From Puniceicoccaceae bacterium (GTDB lineage: Bacteria > Verrucomicrobiota > Verrucomicrobiae > Opitutales > Coraliomargaritaceae), in the NCBI GenBank assembly GCA_902516225.1, contig CABXXS010000002.1, positions 1 to 55,829 of the forward strand: a DNA stretch of 55,829 nt, written 5' to 3'. This document shows, one piece after another, positions 45,333 through 54,608 of this stretch. How positions within the stretch are numbered: position 1 is the stretch's first letter; the number at the start of each line of letters is the position of its first letter. The translations under genes were made by a program, and so were the position numbers. The notes beneath the pieces were generated by a model. The model saw only the letters and a program-made list of their open reading frames with translations. It was not told where the DNA came from and searched no databases.

Positions 45333-47693
45333 ATGAGGTTTAGTTTTCTGTTAATTACTCCACTTTTTTTATGCCAACTACTCGTTGGGCAAACGATTAT
45401 CTATGTAGACAAAGATGCTGCCGAGGGCGGCGATGGAACTTCTTGGCCTTCAGCATATAAGTTCCTTAACGATGCCCTCAGCGATGCCGGGATCGGTCTA
45501 GGGGAGCATCATATATGGATAGCAGAAGGGACATACTACACCGACGAGGGTAATCTGTATGTTAATGACGACCAAAATAGTAAATTTGTAATTCCCTCCA
45601 CCGTGACCGCTGTCATTGGCGGATTTGTAGGCACAGAGATATCCGCTGATGCAGCTGACCCAGCACGCTACTTGACCACACTGTCTGGCCTTGTTTTTGA
45701 AGAATACGGCGCGACTGGAATCGGGAGTTCATATCTGCTCGAGACCGAAGCGGGTACTTCTGCTTTACTGATAAAGGGTTTCACGGTGAGCAATTCTTCT
45801 GATCAAAGCGGCTGCTTGATTAATATTAATGACTCAACAGATCGCATACAGACAACCTTTGAGCAGTGTCTTTTCCTGGATAATGAATCCACCGAGACTC
45901 TGATTGTAACAAGTAGTAGCGATACCGTCATATTTCGAAATTGTCGTTTTGAAAGATGTCAGAGCTCCGGCGGCTACTTCATCCAATACGGAAACTTTGA
46001 AACCTGTTACTTTAATCAAAATAACTCTCAAAATTCGATGTTATATCGACCCGGCACCATCGATCGTTGCTTTATTAGCGATAACACGACGACTTCTAAT
46101 TCAGACTCACTAATTTTCGAACCAAACAATGTGTTTAGCTCACTACTCTACCGAAATGTGGCGGGCAGTAGAATAATTGACGCAAATTATCAACAACTGC
46201 AACTGCTGCATTCAAGCTTCATTGATAATTATAACTACTCACATTCCTCAGAAATATCTAATAGCGTCACCGTAGGTAACTGTTTATTCTTCCGCAGTGG
46301 TTTCAGTCTAAGTCCGATTTTAGATACTGCTACAGTGGGTTATAAGTCGACGGTCAATCTTCCCGTGCAATCCGCATTCTTTGGGGTTTTTGGTTACGCT
46401 CAAAGTAACTCCAATGGAACTAACAGCAATGGAACATATGTTCGACTCTACAACTTACAAAACCAAGATCCATATGCTGGTAGTAGCGTATTTGAGTCTG
46501 GTTTTTTCAAAAAATTTGAATCAGTAATCCCCTCAGAGACACTAAATGTATACCTAAGCCCAGAACAGTCAAACGGCCTAAGTGGCGGCGAATTCCTTTC
46601 TAGAATGCAATCCATGCACGGCCGTAGTTTGGATAAATATGGTGATTCATACGCGCCAGAGTTAACGCCCATTGTATTGCCAGATTTAGTCATTCTTGAC
46701 CCATTCGTTAATTCATCGGATCCACTTGGCCCCGACGGACAACCATTCACAGAAGACGATGGATTACGTTTAGACCCCAATTCTCAATGGGCCTCTGAGG
46801 TCATCAACGTCACAACGATCACTGCAGACTATGAATTATATGATATCCTCGGGAATCCTCGTATTACAGGTGGACTCATCGATTTAGGAGCTTATGAGTA
46901 TGCCCCTATTCAAGATGCGGATGGCGATGGTATCAGCGATGCCAACGACGACTTCCCTAATAATCCTAGCGAGACGCTGGATACCGATGATGACGGCCTA
47001 GGTGATAATCAAGATAGTGACGATGACGGAGACGGAGTAGACGACGCAGTAGAAATTGCTTCAGGCACTGATCCAAAACAATACAACAGCGCATTATACA
47101 ACTTTGTACAAAGCCTAGGTAGTGGTGCATACGATGCTGATGACCTATCCGATTCTAGGCTGGCGGGTCAAAGTGATGTTACCTCGGAGCCGAATTCATT
47201 TAATCTCTTTACTACTGACCAAGTAGATACAGCTGCTGTGTCTGCTCGCTCAGCCGGTCAAAATGATGTTATTTCGGATCCAAGTTCCTTTAGCTTATAC
47301 AACGCTAGTGACTTATCCACGGCACAATCAAGTTCACGGACCCTTGGTCAACAAGATGTAGTCACAAGCCCACTGAGTTATGGTCTCTACAGTCCTTCAT
47401 ATGTTGTATCATTACTTGATTCGAACAGGGTTGCAGGACATAGCGATGTGATAGCCGATCCTACCTCTTACGGACTGTATTCCGAAGAAGGTATTTCTGA
47501 ATTAATCACAGATTTAAGACCTGGATCGATTGTTTTAGACGTAGGACCGAGCAACTCTGCGACATTAGAACTTCAAATTGAGCGTAGCTCTAACCTCAGC
47601 AGCTGGACTGCTGTTACAGAAGATATTGTAGAGATTGAGATACCACTAAGTGTAGATACTGAATTCTATCGCTTCGCATTCCCACAGGATTAA
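45333..47693 (+). CDS. Secreted beta-helix protein with thrombospondin type-3 repeats and a 30-residue tandem repeat
   Basis: 786 residues. Signal peptide (about 1-19). Residues of about 22-500 begin with IIYVDKDAAEGGDGTSWPSAYKF, a hallmark of right-handed beta-helix surface proteins, and carry many short strands. Residues of about 527-575 are calcium-binding thrombospondin type-3 repeats (DADGDGISD, DTDDDGLGD, DDDGDGVDD). Then come four 30-residue repeats (609-728), and a C-terminal domain with 'LEIERSSNLSSWT'-like strands seen in many Verrucomicrobiota exoproteins (here LELQIERSSNLSSW). It is likely anchored to or released from the cell surface, and may take part in adhesion. No enzyme motif is visible. 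Alone in its direction, downstream of tRNA-Leu. Confidence 0.75.
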   Translation: MRFSFLLITPLFLCQLLVGQTIIYVDKDAAEGGDGTSWPSAYKFLNDALSDAGIGLGEHHIWIAEGTYYTDEGNLYVNDDQNSKFVIPSTVTAVIGGFVGTEISADAADPARYLTTLSGLVFEEYGATGIGSSYLLETEAGTSALLIKGFTVSNSSDQSGCLININDSTDRIQTTFEQCLFLDNESTETLIVTSSSDTVIFRNCRFERCQSSGGYFIQYGNFETCYFNQNNSQNSMLYRPGTIDRCFISDNTTTSNSDSLIFEPNNVFSSLLYRNVAGSRIIDANYQQLQLLHSSFIDNYNYSHSSEISNSVTVGNCLFFRSGFSLSPILDTATVGYKSTVNLPVQSAFFGVFGYAQSNSNGTNSNGTYVRLYNLQNQDPYAGSSVFESGFFKKFESVIPSETLNVYLSPEQSNGLSGGEFLSRMQSMHGRSLDKYGDSYAPELTPIVLPDLVILDPFVNSSDPLGPDGQPFTEDDGLRLDPNSQWASEVINVTTITADYELYDILGNPRITGGLIDLGAYEYAPIQDADGDGISDANDDFPNNPSETLDTDDDGLGDNQDSDDDGDGVDDAVEIASGTDPKQYNSALYNFVQSLGSGAYDADDLSDSRLAGQSDVTSEPNSFNLFTTDQVDTAAVSARSAGQNDVISDPSSFSLYNASDLSTAQSSSRTLGQQDVVTSPLSYGLYSPSYVVSLLDSNRVAGHSDVIADPTSYGLYSEEGISELITDLRPGSIVLDVGPSNSATLELQIERSSNLSSWTAVTEDIVEIEIPLSVDTEFYRFAFPQD
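47157..47516 (+). repeat. Four tandem 90-bp (30-residue) protein repeats
   Basis: Each unit is exactly 30 codons and begins R-x-x-G-(Q/H)-x-D-V, followed by P-x-(S)-(F/Y)-x-L-(F/Y) near position 12-18. Starts at 47157, 47247, 47337 and 47427. DNA identity between units is low, so the length is kept by the protein, not by recent duplication. Confidence 0.85.
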
Positions 47694-48057
47694 ATACTTT
47701 TAAGGCAATTGATGTATCTGTACATCAGTAAGGGGAAGACTAGCGAGCCCCTAGCCCGCTCTAAATTATTGCCATATTATTGCTAGATTTCTGGAAAAAT
47801 GGCTATTTTATCTTAGCGACTATATTTGTAGGGTAAATATATGAAAATCACTCACTAAAATTGACTTACGAAATAAATCACACGAGGTTGACTGGTGTTC
47901 AATTTCTGGTTCCTTATTATACGTTTCCTTAACATGATTTCTGGATGCCAATTTTTCTTAATATTACTAGGTCTTTATAGCTGTTAATCAGATATAGTTA
48001 TATTTATTTTAGTCTATAAAAACATTTTTTACGCTAGCTAAAGTCCCATCCCACTAC
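47694..48057. other. Intergenic region with two hairpins before ctaA
   Basis: 364 bases. A perfect 7-bp hairpin TGATGTA/TACATCA (47710-47727, loop TCTG) and a GC-richer hairpin AGCGAGC/GCCCGCT with one mismatch (47742-47760, loop CCCTA) follow the beta-helix gene and may together terminate it. From about 47770 on I see only AT-rich sequence that should include the ctaA promoter; I could not place a promoter with confidence. Confidence 0.35.
47710..47760 (+). terminator. Paired hairpins downstream of the beta-helix gene
   Basis: Two stems within 70 bases of the stop, the second GC-rich and followed by CTAAATTATT. No long T-run, so an intrinsic terminator is possible but weak. Confidence 0.3.
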
Positions 48058-49065
48058 ATGCCAGCTCTAACAGATTATCGTACAGACAGCTATAAGCCGT
48101 TACTGTTTGCCTTTTGCTTATTTGCACTTTGTTGGATAACTATACTGCTTTTTGCAGGTGGCTTTACCACCAGTATAAAAGCAGGCATGGCTTTCCTAGA
48201 CTGGCCTCTTTCTAACGGCTCGGTGAATCCCCAAGGATGGCTCACTGAAACAGACAAGTTAGCCGAGCACAGCCACCGCTTACTCGGCATGAAGATCGGG
48301 CTCCTCTCCATTGGATTGCTACTTTGGACTTACTTGCGGGAATCTCGAGATTGGGTGCGTAGACTTTCCCGCATTCTATTGCTAGTTGTCATTCTGCAAG
48401 GTGTATTAGGTGGAGCGCGAGTTCGCTTCGATCAATTGAATATTATGAGTGATCATAATTTAATCGCCCAAAGTTTTGCTGTAATTCATGCCTGTGGAGC
48501 AATGATAGTACTAAGTATACTTGTCGCTCTTACTTTAGCTAACACACGTAGATGGATTGATGGTAGTTCAGGTTTAGACCGTGCGACCCCTACAAGCGTG
48601 AAAAGATGGAGTGTAATTGCCACTGCAGCTGTATTTGCACAAATCCTAATTGGAGCGATTATGCGGCATGCCGATGCCGGCCTAGCTATAGCAAAATTCC
48701 CGCTTGCTTCACAATCAAGTCTCTTGCCCTCCTACTGGAATTTTGGCATCAGTATCCACTTTGCACATCGTGTTGGTGCAATAATTGTTAGCGTTATTCT
48801 GCTTATCTTTTTAGGTAAGGTCTGGGGATCGACTACTACTAAACGCGCACTTGGTTATGGGGCCATGCTCATTGCTCTAGGGCTAGGGATGCAAATCTAT
48901 CTAGGTGCTTTGACTATATGGACAGTCAAAAACCCTTATGTTGCTACTGCACACCACCTAGTAGGTGCTTTTCTGCTTGCCAGCACATGGGGGCTAACTT
49001 TCCTCGCTCATCGCCCTACATCTCACACTGTTGTAAATTCACATTTATCTCCAAATCAGTTTTGA
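48058..49065 (+). CDS. ctaA: Heme A synthase (COX15/CtaA family)
   Basis: 335 residues, eight membrane helices. It converts heme O to heme A for the caa3 oxidase. The conserved histidines that bind heme and act in catalysis are in EHSHRLLG (about 63-70), IHACGAM (about 143), HFAHRVGA and AHHLVGA. The internal duplication (two four-helix halves) of the family is evident. Its stop is 53 bases before the preferred ctaB ATG; with a TTG start of ctaB the two would overlap by four bases. Confidence 0.92.
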   Translation: MPALTDYRTDSYKPLLFAFCLFALCWITILLFAGGFTTSIKAGMAFLDWPLSNGSVNPQGWLTETDKLAEHSHRLLGMKIGLLSIGLLLWTYLRESRDWVRRLSRILLLVVILQGVLGGARVRFDQLNIMSDHNLIAQSFAVIHACGAMIVLSILVALTLANTRRWIDGSSGLDRATPTSVKRWSVIATAAVFAQILIGAIMRHADAGLAIAKFPLASQSSLLPSYWNFGISIHFAHRVGAIIVSVILLIFLGKVWGSTTTKRALGYGAMLIALGLGMQIYLGALTIWTVKNPYVATAHHLVGAFLLASTWGLTFLAHRPTSHTVVNSHLSPNQF

Positions 49066-49118
49066 GCCTCCCAAAGACAGATACCAACAACTATAATGGC
49101 GAACTAGCTAGCGCAGTC

Positions 49119-49988
49119 ATGCCATTACGCGCGCGGATTGGAGATTACTATGAACTTACTAAGCCCAGGCTTAGTTTCTTGTCTGTAATTACTGCAGTCA
49201 TCGGATACCTAGCGATGGACCCCAATCGCGATTTTGGAATTTTAATCAGCTTGTTAATAGGGACTTCTCTATCTGCAGGAGGAGCTGCAATACTTAACCA
49301 GTGGCTAGAACGTGATGCGGATGCTCGCATGGTAAGAACTAAAGATCGCCCAATTGCGGCAGGTCGAGTCACTCCATTAAGTGCACTGCTCTATGGTTTA
49401 GCTCTGAGTGTGGTTGGCTGTATACTTCTCTACATAGGCGCCAATCCCCTGGCGGGCTTGCTCAGCGCGGCAACTATAGCTTCGTACGTTCTACTTTACA
49501 CGCCACTGAAAAAGCTAACTACATGGAATACACTCGTAGGAGCTATTCCTGGTTCCCTTCCACCTCTAATCGGCTGCGCTGCTGCCCAGGGTCAAATAAA
49601 TACTCTAGGTTGGATACTTTTTCTGATTCTCTTCTTTTGGCAAATGCCGCACTTTTTCGCGATCGCATGGACATACCGACAAGATTATCAAAAGGGCGGT
49701 TTTGTAATGCTTTCAAATTCCGAATCAGGAGGTAAAAAAGTTGCCCGCCAAGCCTTCATGTTCTCGCTGGCATTAGTAATTAGCACACTCCTACCAGTAA
49801 TTTTAGGATTCAGCACTTGGGTCTATGGCATAGTTGCTGTATTATGCGGATGGTATATACTACATCATTCAGTCGCATTTTTAAATGTAAAACAGCGAGA
49901 TGGTGCAGCTCGTAAATTATTTTTAGCCTCTATCTTTTACTTACCAGCGCTCTTATTTCCTCTAGTGCTGGATCTTTGGCTACTTTAG
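49119..49988 (+). CDS. ctaB: Protoheme IX farnesyltransferase (heme O synthase)
   Basis: 289 residues from the ATG at 49119. The frame is open far upstream into ctaA, and a TTG at 49062 (four-base overlap with ctaA) would add 19 residues; the ATG starts eight residues before DYYELTKPRLSFL, which is the usual N-terminus, so I prefer it, but not strongly. The prenyl-diphosphate motif NQWLERDADARMVRTKDRP carries the Asp pair that binds magnesium. Nine membrane helices. It makes heme O from heme B, and CtaA then makes heme A. Confidence 0.9.
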   Translation: MPLRARIGDYYELTKPRLSFLSVITAVIGYLAMDPNRDFGILISLLIGTSLSAGGAAILNQWLERDADARMVRTKDRPIAAGRVTPLSALLYGLALSVVGCILLYIGANPLAGLLSAATIASYVLLYTPLKKLTTWNTLVGAIPGSLPPLIGCAAAQGQINTLGWILFLILFFWQMPHFFAIAWTYRQDYQKGGFVMLSNSESGGKKVARQAFMFSLALVISTLLPVILGFSTWVYGIVAVLCGWYILHHSVAFLNVKQRDGAARKLFLASIFYLPALLFPLVLDLWLL

Positions 49989-49994
49989 TTTACT

Positions 49995-50441
49995 ATGACG
50001 TTTACTGAATCGTTACCGACACTAAATGCATGCCTAAACGGCACAGCCACAATACTACTTACAGCAGGATTTGTGTGCATCAAGACGAGTCGCGAAAAGG
50101 CGCACAGAGCTTGTATGCTATCAGCATTTACTGTATCAGTCATTTTTCTATTTTTCTATGTCTTGCACAAATGGCTAGTGCAAGGAGTACATACTCCATT
50201 TGGGGGTGATGGTGCATGGCGCACTATCTACTATACAATGCTACTGTCTCATATCGCTCTAGCTATTATAATTGTACCGCTCATACTAAAAACTCTTTCC
50301 TTGGCAATCCGCGGCAATCGTGATTCTCACAAAAAATGGGCGCGCTGGACTTTTCCAATATGGTATTATGTTTCTATTACCGGAGTTTTAATTTACTGTT
50401 TCTTATATCTTTGGTGGCAAGAATCCTCAGTAAGTGGCTAA
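49995..50441 (+). CDS. DUF420 membrane protein (CtaM-like oxidase assembly factor)
   Basis: 148 residues, four membrane helices. The family motifs 'NGTATILLTAGFVCIK', 'HKWLVQGVHTPFGG' and 'HKKWARWTFPIWYYVSITGVLIY' are well kept. DUF420 proteins sit with heme-copper oxidase genes; the Staphylococcus member CtaM is needed for maturation of aa3-type oxidase. Conserved His (H58, H66, H86) may bind heme or copper. It follows ctaB by six bases and completes the heme A/oxidase assembly run. Confidence 0.9.
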   Translation: MTFTESLPTLNACLNGTATILLTAGFVCIKTSREKAHRACMLSAFTVSVIFLFFYVLHKWLVQGVHTPFGGDGAWRTIYYTMLLSHIALAIIIVPLILKTLSLAIRGNRDSHKKWARWTFPIWYYVSITGVLIYCFLYLWWQESSVSG

Positions 50442-50490
50442 TACAAGGCCTAATCCAAAAGCGCAGAATATAGCGATTAGCTGGCATTAC

Positions 50491-51021
50491 TTACTCTACT
50501 GTCATCACACCCCGCATGCCAGCATATATATGAGCAGGAAAGGAGCATAAAAAATTATAGTCTCCAGCTACTTCAGGAGCCGTAAACTCAACAGTGTCGC
50601 TTTCCCCAGGTCCAAGTAGCTTTGTAGCTGCTATGATTCCCGCACTGTATTGCAAAGGAATGTAGTCGTTATCACGCGAAGAGGCGGCATCGGTCGCAAA
50701 AGTATTAACATTTATATCTGCTCCTAGGATAACTAGATTATGCCCCATTGTAGCTTTCGGCATCTTACCAAGATTTACTAGTTTGAGTTTTACCGGGCCA
50801 CCAACTGGCACAGCAAAGAACTCTATGTTAAAACGCATCTTATCATCTGCTGTTATCTCTACTACTGTTACACCATTTACTAGAGAAACAGGTTCTATGT
50901 TGGCATTTAGATCAGAGACGGAAACCTTCGAAATCCCATTGCTCGCAGTTTCAACAGATGAGGGATCATTACATGCTAGTAAGAATAATACAGGAAGAAA
51001 CCATAGATAGATTTTAAACAT
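50491..51021 (-). CDS. Azurin/auracyanin-like blue copper lipoprotein
   Basis: 176 residues. A lipobox LLAC sets Cys17 as the lipid-bound residue, so it is tethered on the periplasmic side of a membrane. The cupredoxin fold has all four type-1 copper ligands: His94 (MGHNLVIL), Cys159, His164 and Met169 in CSFPAHIYAGM. The 65-residue gap between the first His and Cys fits azurins and auracyanins more than plastocyanins. The Cys-x4-His-x4-Met spacing is longer by one than in azurin. Auracyanins are the electron acceptors of alternative complex III in Chloroflexus; here the gene is encoded between oxidase assembly genes and coxB, on the opposite strand. Confidence 0.85.
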   Translation of the reverse strand: MFKIYLWFLPVLFLLACNDPSSVETASNGISKVSVSDLNANIEPVSLVNGVTVVEITADDKMRFNIEFFAVPVGGPVKLKLVNLGKMPKATMGHNLVILGADINVNTFATDAASSRDNDYIPLQYSAGIIAATKLLGPGESDTVEFTAPEVAGDYNFLCSFPAHIYAGMRGVMTVE

Positions 51022-51152
51022 TCATTTTTATAAACACTCTTTAAATCATAAAGTCCAGTTTTCTACCTGAATAAGTATAAATTACCTAAACATTACTATA
51101 TCTAATAGCATACGTTAGACTTACTGATGCTAATAGTTATTTGAAGTTTAAC

Positions 51153-51185
51153 TTGTAAGATACGATTAGCTGAGTAGTATACAAT
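51153..51185 (+). promoter_or_regulatory. Candidate promoter of the cox operon
   Basis: TTGTAA (51153-51158) and TAGTAT (51175-51180) with 16 bases between, followed by an overlapping TATACAAT. It lies about 55 bases before the coxB GTG, in the 219-base divergent region shared with the copper lipoprotein gene. By eye only. Confidence 0.3.
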
Positions 51186-51240
51186 GACCGTTATACCTTC
51201 TGTATAAGCTCATTTAACATCGTTCGTAGTTCAATTACTC

Positions 51241-52557
51241 GTGAAGTCCATTTCGGTACGTTTATTGCGTATTTTTCCAACTATCAGTATCTGGGTTCTA
51301 ACCGCTTTTATTAGTGGTTGTAGTTTGGACACTCGTATGTCCACATTCGTACCCAAGGGTCCGATAGCAGAAACGCAGCTAGACTTATTTATGCTAACGG
51401 TCTGGGTAACAGGTTTTATCTTTATTGCCGTAGGTGGAGTCTACACCTACACCATCATAAAGTTTCGCGAGAAACCTAACGATGATCGACCGCTTCCAAC
51501 TCAAGGACATGGTAACCCACTGATAGAAATCGGCTTAATCGGTGCTTCTATATTTTTACTTGTCATTATAGCTGTGCCAACCTTACAGGGGATTTGGTTT
51601 ACTCATGACACACCTGATGACCCAGAGAGCCGCATGGGTACTTGGTACAATGGAGACGAACTCTCTGATGAGGAAGCAGACAACCCACTCATCATTAAAG
51701 TTAAAGGATACCGATGGTGGTGGGCCTTTGAGTACCCGCAACTCGGCATTACAACGGCCAACGAGATGGTTATCCCTGCTGGTAAAGTTGTGCACTTAGA
51801 ATTACGCTCTGTAGATGTAATCCACTCTTTTTGGTTACCTAAAATTGCGGGTAAAGTTGACCTCATCCCTGGAAGAACGAATTCTATGTGGATACAGGCA
51901 GGAGACAATTACCTTAATTGGAAAGAAAAGCACGGTCATAAAGCTGATGACGAAAGCTTAAGGGCTGAATACTCTAGCTACCTCGAAGAAGAGATTCACG
52001 ATTATTACTATGGCCAGTGCGCTGAATATTGCGGCGACTCCCACGCTCGCATGCTATTTCGTGCTAATGTCGTAAATGATGATGATTTTACCACTTGGGT
52101 TGCAGATGAAAAAAATGGACACAAAGCTCCAAGCAATATGAATTGGGATGAGTGGTATGCAGCTTACGATGAGAACCCAAATCAACTCTCCGGTGACCTA
52201 CACGAGGGCCTCAAGATATTCATGGGTAGGGGTCAGTGCGCTTCTTGCCACCAAGTTGCAGGCAATCCAAGGGCACTTGGAGTAGCAGGGCCTAATTTAA
52301 CTAATGTAGGCTCACGTATGTCAATCGCTGCAGGCTGGCTCAATCATCGATCCGACACTAATAATGTAGATATAGAAAAGCAGTACGATAACTTTTTTAA
52401 GTGGATCAAAGAGACCGATGTCGTAAAGCCCGGGAACTTAATGTGGCGAGCTAATGGTGGTGGTATCGGCGAATTGACTAATGAAAATGGTGAAATTGCC
52501 CTTTTAACAGACGATGAAATCCATAAACTTTCACTTTATCTTCAATCCCTAAAATAA
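51241..52557 (+). CDS. coxB: Cytochrome c oxidase subunit II with fused cytochrome c (caa3 type)
   Basis: 438 residues from a GTG. The N-terminus ends in FISGC, a lipobox (Cys at about 27), so it is probably a lipoprotein. Two membrane helices follow (about 45-68 and 95-118). The cupredoxin domain carries the CuA site: His195 (VIHSFWLP), Cys260, Cys264, His268 and Met271 in CAEYCGDSHARM. The C-terminal cytochrome c domain has CASCH at 333-337. Fusion of the cytochrome defines caa3. An insert around 120-140 is rich in acidic residues. First gene of coxB-A-C-D-ctaG. Confidence 0.95.
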   Translation: MKSISVRLLRIFPTISIWVLTAFISGCSLDTRMSTFVPKGPIAETQLDLFMLTVWVTGFIFIAVGGVYTYTIIKFREKPNDDRPLPTQGHGNPLIEIGLIGASIFLLVIIAVPTLQGIWFTHDTPDDPESRMGTWYNGDELSDEEADNPLIIKVKGYRWWWAFEYPQLGITTANEMVIPAGKVVHLELRSVDVIHSFWLPKIAGKVDLIPGRTNSMWIQAGDNYLNWKEKHGHKADDESLRAEYSSYLEEEIHDYYYGQCAEYCGDSHARMLFRANVVNDDDFTTWVADEKNGHKAPSNMNWDEWYAAYDENPNQLSGDLHEGLKIFMGRGQCASCHQVAGNPRALGVAGPNLTNVGSRMSIAAGWLNHRSDTNNVDIEKQYDNFFKWIKETDVVKPGNLMWRANGGGIGELTNENGEIALLTDDEIHKLSLYLQSLK

Positions 52558-52566
52558 GCTATACCT

Positions 52567-54564
52567 ATGAGCTACACAGAAATCCAGACACCTATTAACC
52601 CTTCTACTAAGGATACTACTTCTGTACCTCAAGTTCTGACTCCACAGAGCAGTCAAATCGGACTAATGCGCCCTGATCATAGCAAGAACGTTATTATTGA
52701 TTGGTTGACTACTGTTGATCATAAAAAGATCGGTTTAATGTACGGCGCAATTGCACTGTTTTTTCTTTTGGTTGGTGGTGTCGAAGCACTCATAATTCGC
52801 ACTCAACTAGCTATTCCAGAAAATGACCTTATATCTGCTCAACGATATAATCAGCTTTTTACGATGCATGGTACGACCATGATTTTCCTAGCCATTATGC
52901 CGCTCAATGCTGCGTTTTTTAACTTTTTAATTCCTCTGCAAATTGGTGCCCGTGATGTAGCCTTCCCACGTGTAAATAGTTTTAGCCTTTGGGCTTTTGT
53001 AGCTGGCGCTCTTGTTATTAATTTTGGATGGATTTTACAGGCCCTTCAAGTCATGGGGCTCTTTCAAGCAAGCGGGCCAACAGCTGGAATGAATGATTTC
53101 GTACCCGCTATGGGATGGTTCGGATATGCACCGATAACTGGTATAAATTTCACAGGTGCTGGGACTGATTTTTGGATTATGGGTCTACAGATCTTGGGTA
53201 TTGCCTCACTATCTGCTGCTATGAATTTCGTTGTGACTATAATTAATATGCGTGCCCCAGGTATGAAAATGATGCGCATGCCGGTTTTTACTTGGATGAC
53301 ACTAGTCGTCTCTCTTTTGATAGTATTTGCATTCCCAGCCATCACAGTAGCCCTAGGTCAATTAATGTTTGATCGCTGCTTTGGCACTAATTTTTTCGTG
53401 GTAGCAGGTGGTGGACAGCCCATACTCTGGCAACACCTCTTTTGGATTTTTGGACATCCTGAAGTTTATATTTTAGTGTTACCCGCGATGGGTATTGTCT
53501 CAGAAGTACTGCCTGTTTTCTCCAAGAAACCTTTATTTGGTTATGCTATCGTGGTATTCTCCGGTGCAGTAATCGGATTTCTCGGATTTGCAGTATGGTC
53601 TCATCACATGTTTACTACAGGCTTAGGGAAAGTAGCTACTGCCGCCTTCTCATTGCTCACCATGGCTATCGCCGTGCCCACAGGGGTCAAAATTTTTAAT
53701 TGGATAGGTACTCTTTGGGGTGGTCGCGTGCGTTTTAGTGCGCCAATGATATTTTCTATCGGATTTGTATGGATGTTTATGATGGGGGGGTTCTCCGGCA
53801 TAATGCACTCATCGGCACCAGCTGATGCACAACAGCAGGATAGCTACTTTGTTATCGCACATTTTCACTATGTAGCTATTGGGGGCATCTTTCTTGCAGT
53901 CGTAGCTGGAATCTATTTCTGGCTCCCAAAAATGATTGGTAAAATGTGGAAGGGAAATTTAAGTACTTGGGTCGCCATCTTTAGCACGGCGGGTCTAAAC
54001 ATTACTTTTTTTCCTATGCATTTTCTTGGCCTTCTAGGCATGCCACGCAGAACCCATACTTACTTAGCAGGATTTGGCTGGGAAACCTACAATCTCATCT
54101 GTACTATAGGTGCATATATTCTCGCTTTTGGCATTTTGCTTCTTGTCGTAGATATTGTACGCTGCTTCCGTTACGGCGAGCCGGCGGGAGATGATCCTTG
54201 GGATGCACGCACACTTGAATGGGCGACTACCTCCCCTCCAAAAGTTTATAATTTCGCTAAAACCCCTATCATTCCTGCTCGTGATGCGCTTTGGGAGAAC
54301 AAATATGGTCCGAAAAACCGAAAAATCACTTATGAGGACGATCATGGTCACGGCATTCACATGCCTAGTCAGTCATGGATGCCCCTGATCGCATCGCTAG
54401 GCTTTATTCCACTCGGTTTAGGTATGTCACTAATGCAAGCAGGCGTTCCTTTCATGGGTTATTTCGCTATATTCGGGTTAGTAATGCTCAGTATCGGAGT
54501 TGCTCTTTGGGCAATAGAAGGGCCGGGCGGCTATCACCTGAATGCCAAAGAGAACGTCGCTTAG
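52567..54564 (+). CDS. coxA: Cytochrome c oxidase subunit I (A1-type heme-copper oxidase)
   Basis: 665 residues, long, with about fourteen helices as in caa3 enzymes where the C-terminus is extended (two extra helices at about 605-655). Heme a ligand His in TMHGTTMIF, CuB and cross-linked Tyr in FGHPEVYILVLP, VWSHHMF for CuB, and AHFHYVAIGG for the two hemes. The Glu of GHPEVY marks the A1 class with the Glu-ending proton path. It reduces oxygen and pumps protons. Nine-base gap from coxB. Confidence 0.96.
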   Translation: MSYTEIQTPINPSTKDTTSVPQVLTPQSSQIGLMRPDHSKNVIIDWLTTVDHKKIGLMYGAIALFFLLVGGVEALIIRTQLAIPENDLISAQRYNQLFTMHGTTMIFLAIMPLNAAFFNFLIPLQIGARDVAFPRVNSFSLWAFVAGALVINFGWILQALQVMGLFQASGPTAGMNDFVPAMGWFGYAPITGINFTGAGTDFWIMGLQILGIASLSAAMNFVVTIINMRAPGMKMMRMPVFTWMTLVVSLLIVFAFPAITVALGQLMFDRCFGTNFFVVAGGGQPILWQHLFWIFGHPEVYILVLPAMGIVSEVLPVFSKKPLFGYAIVVFSGAVIGFLGFAVWSHHMFTTGLGKVATAAFSLLTMAIAVPTGVKIFNWIGTLWGGRVRFSAPMIFSIGFVWMFMMGGFSGIMHSSAPADAQQQDSYFVIAHFHYVAIGGIFLAVVAGIYFWLPKMIGKMWKGNLSTWVAIFSTAGLNITFFPMHFLGLLGMPRRTHTYLAGFGWETYNLICTIGAYILAFGILLLVVDIVRCFRYGEPAGDDPWDARTLEWATTSPPKVYNFAKTPIIPARDALWENKYGPKNRKITYEDDHGHGIHMPSQSWMPLIASLGFIPLGLGMSLMQAGVPFMGYFAIFGLVMLSIGVALWAIEGPGGYHLNAKENVA

Positions 54565-54608
54565 GCTGCTTATTCGAAACTTTCTAAGGACTTATTCTAA
54601 TTACTAAT

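Noticed and set aside
47157..47516. CRISPR-like array
   Set aside because: The 90-base periodicity is a protein repeat within an open frame, DNA units differ strongly, and no cas genes exist.
47934..47987. 17-residue frame before ctaA as a leader peptide
   Set aside because: Too short, no attenuator hairpin, no amino-acid run that would suggest control.
48918..49118. N-terminal extension of ctaB into ctaA
   Set aside because: The ATG at 48918 would put 67 additional residues, Cys-rich and non-family-like, on CtaB and overlap ctaA by 148 bases.
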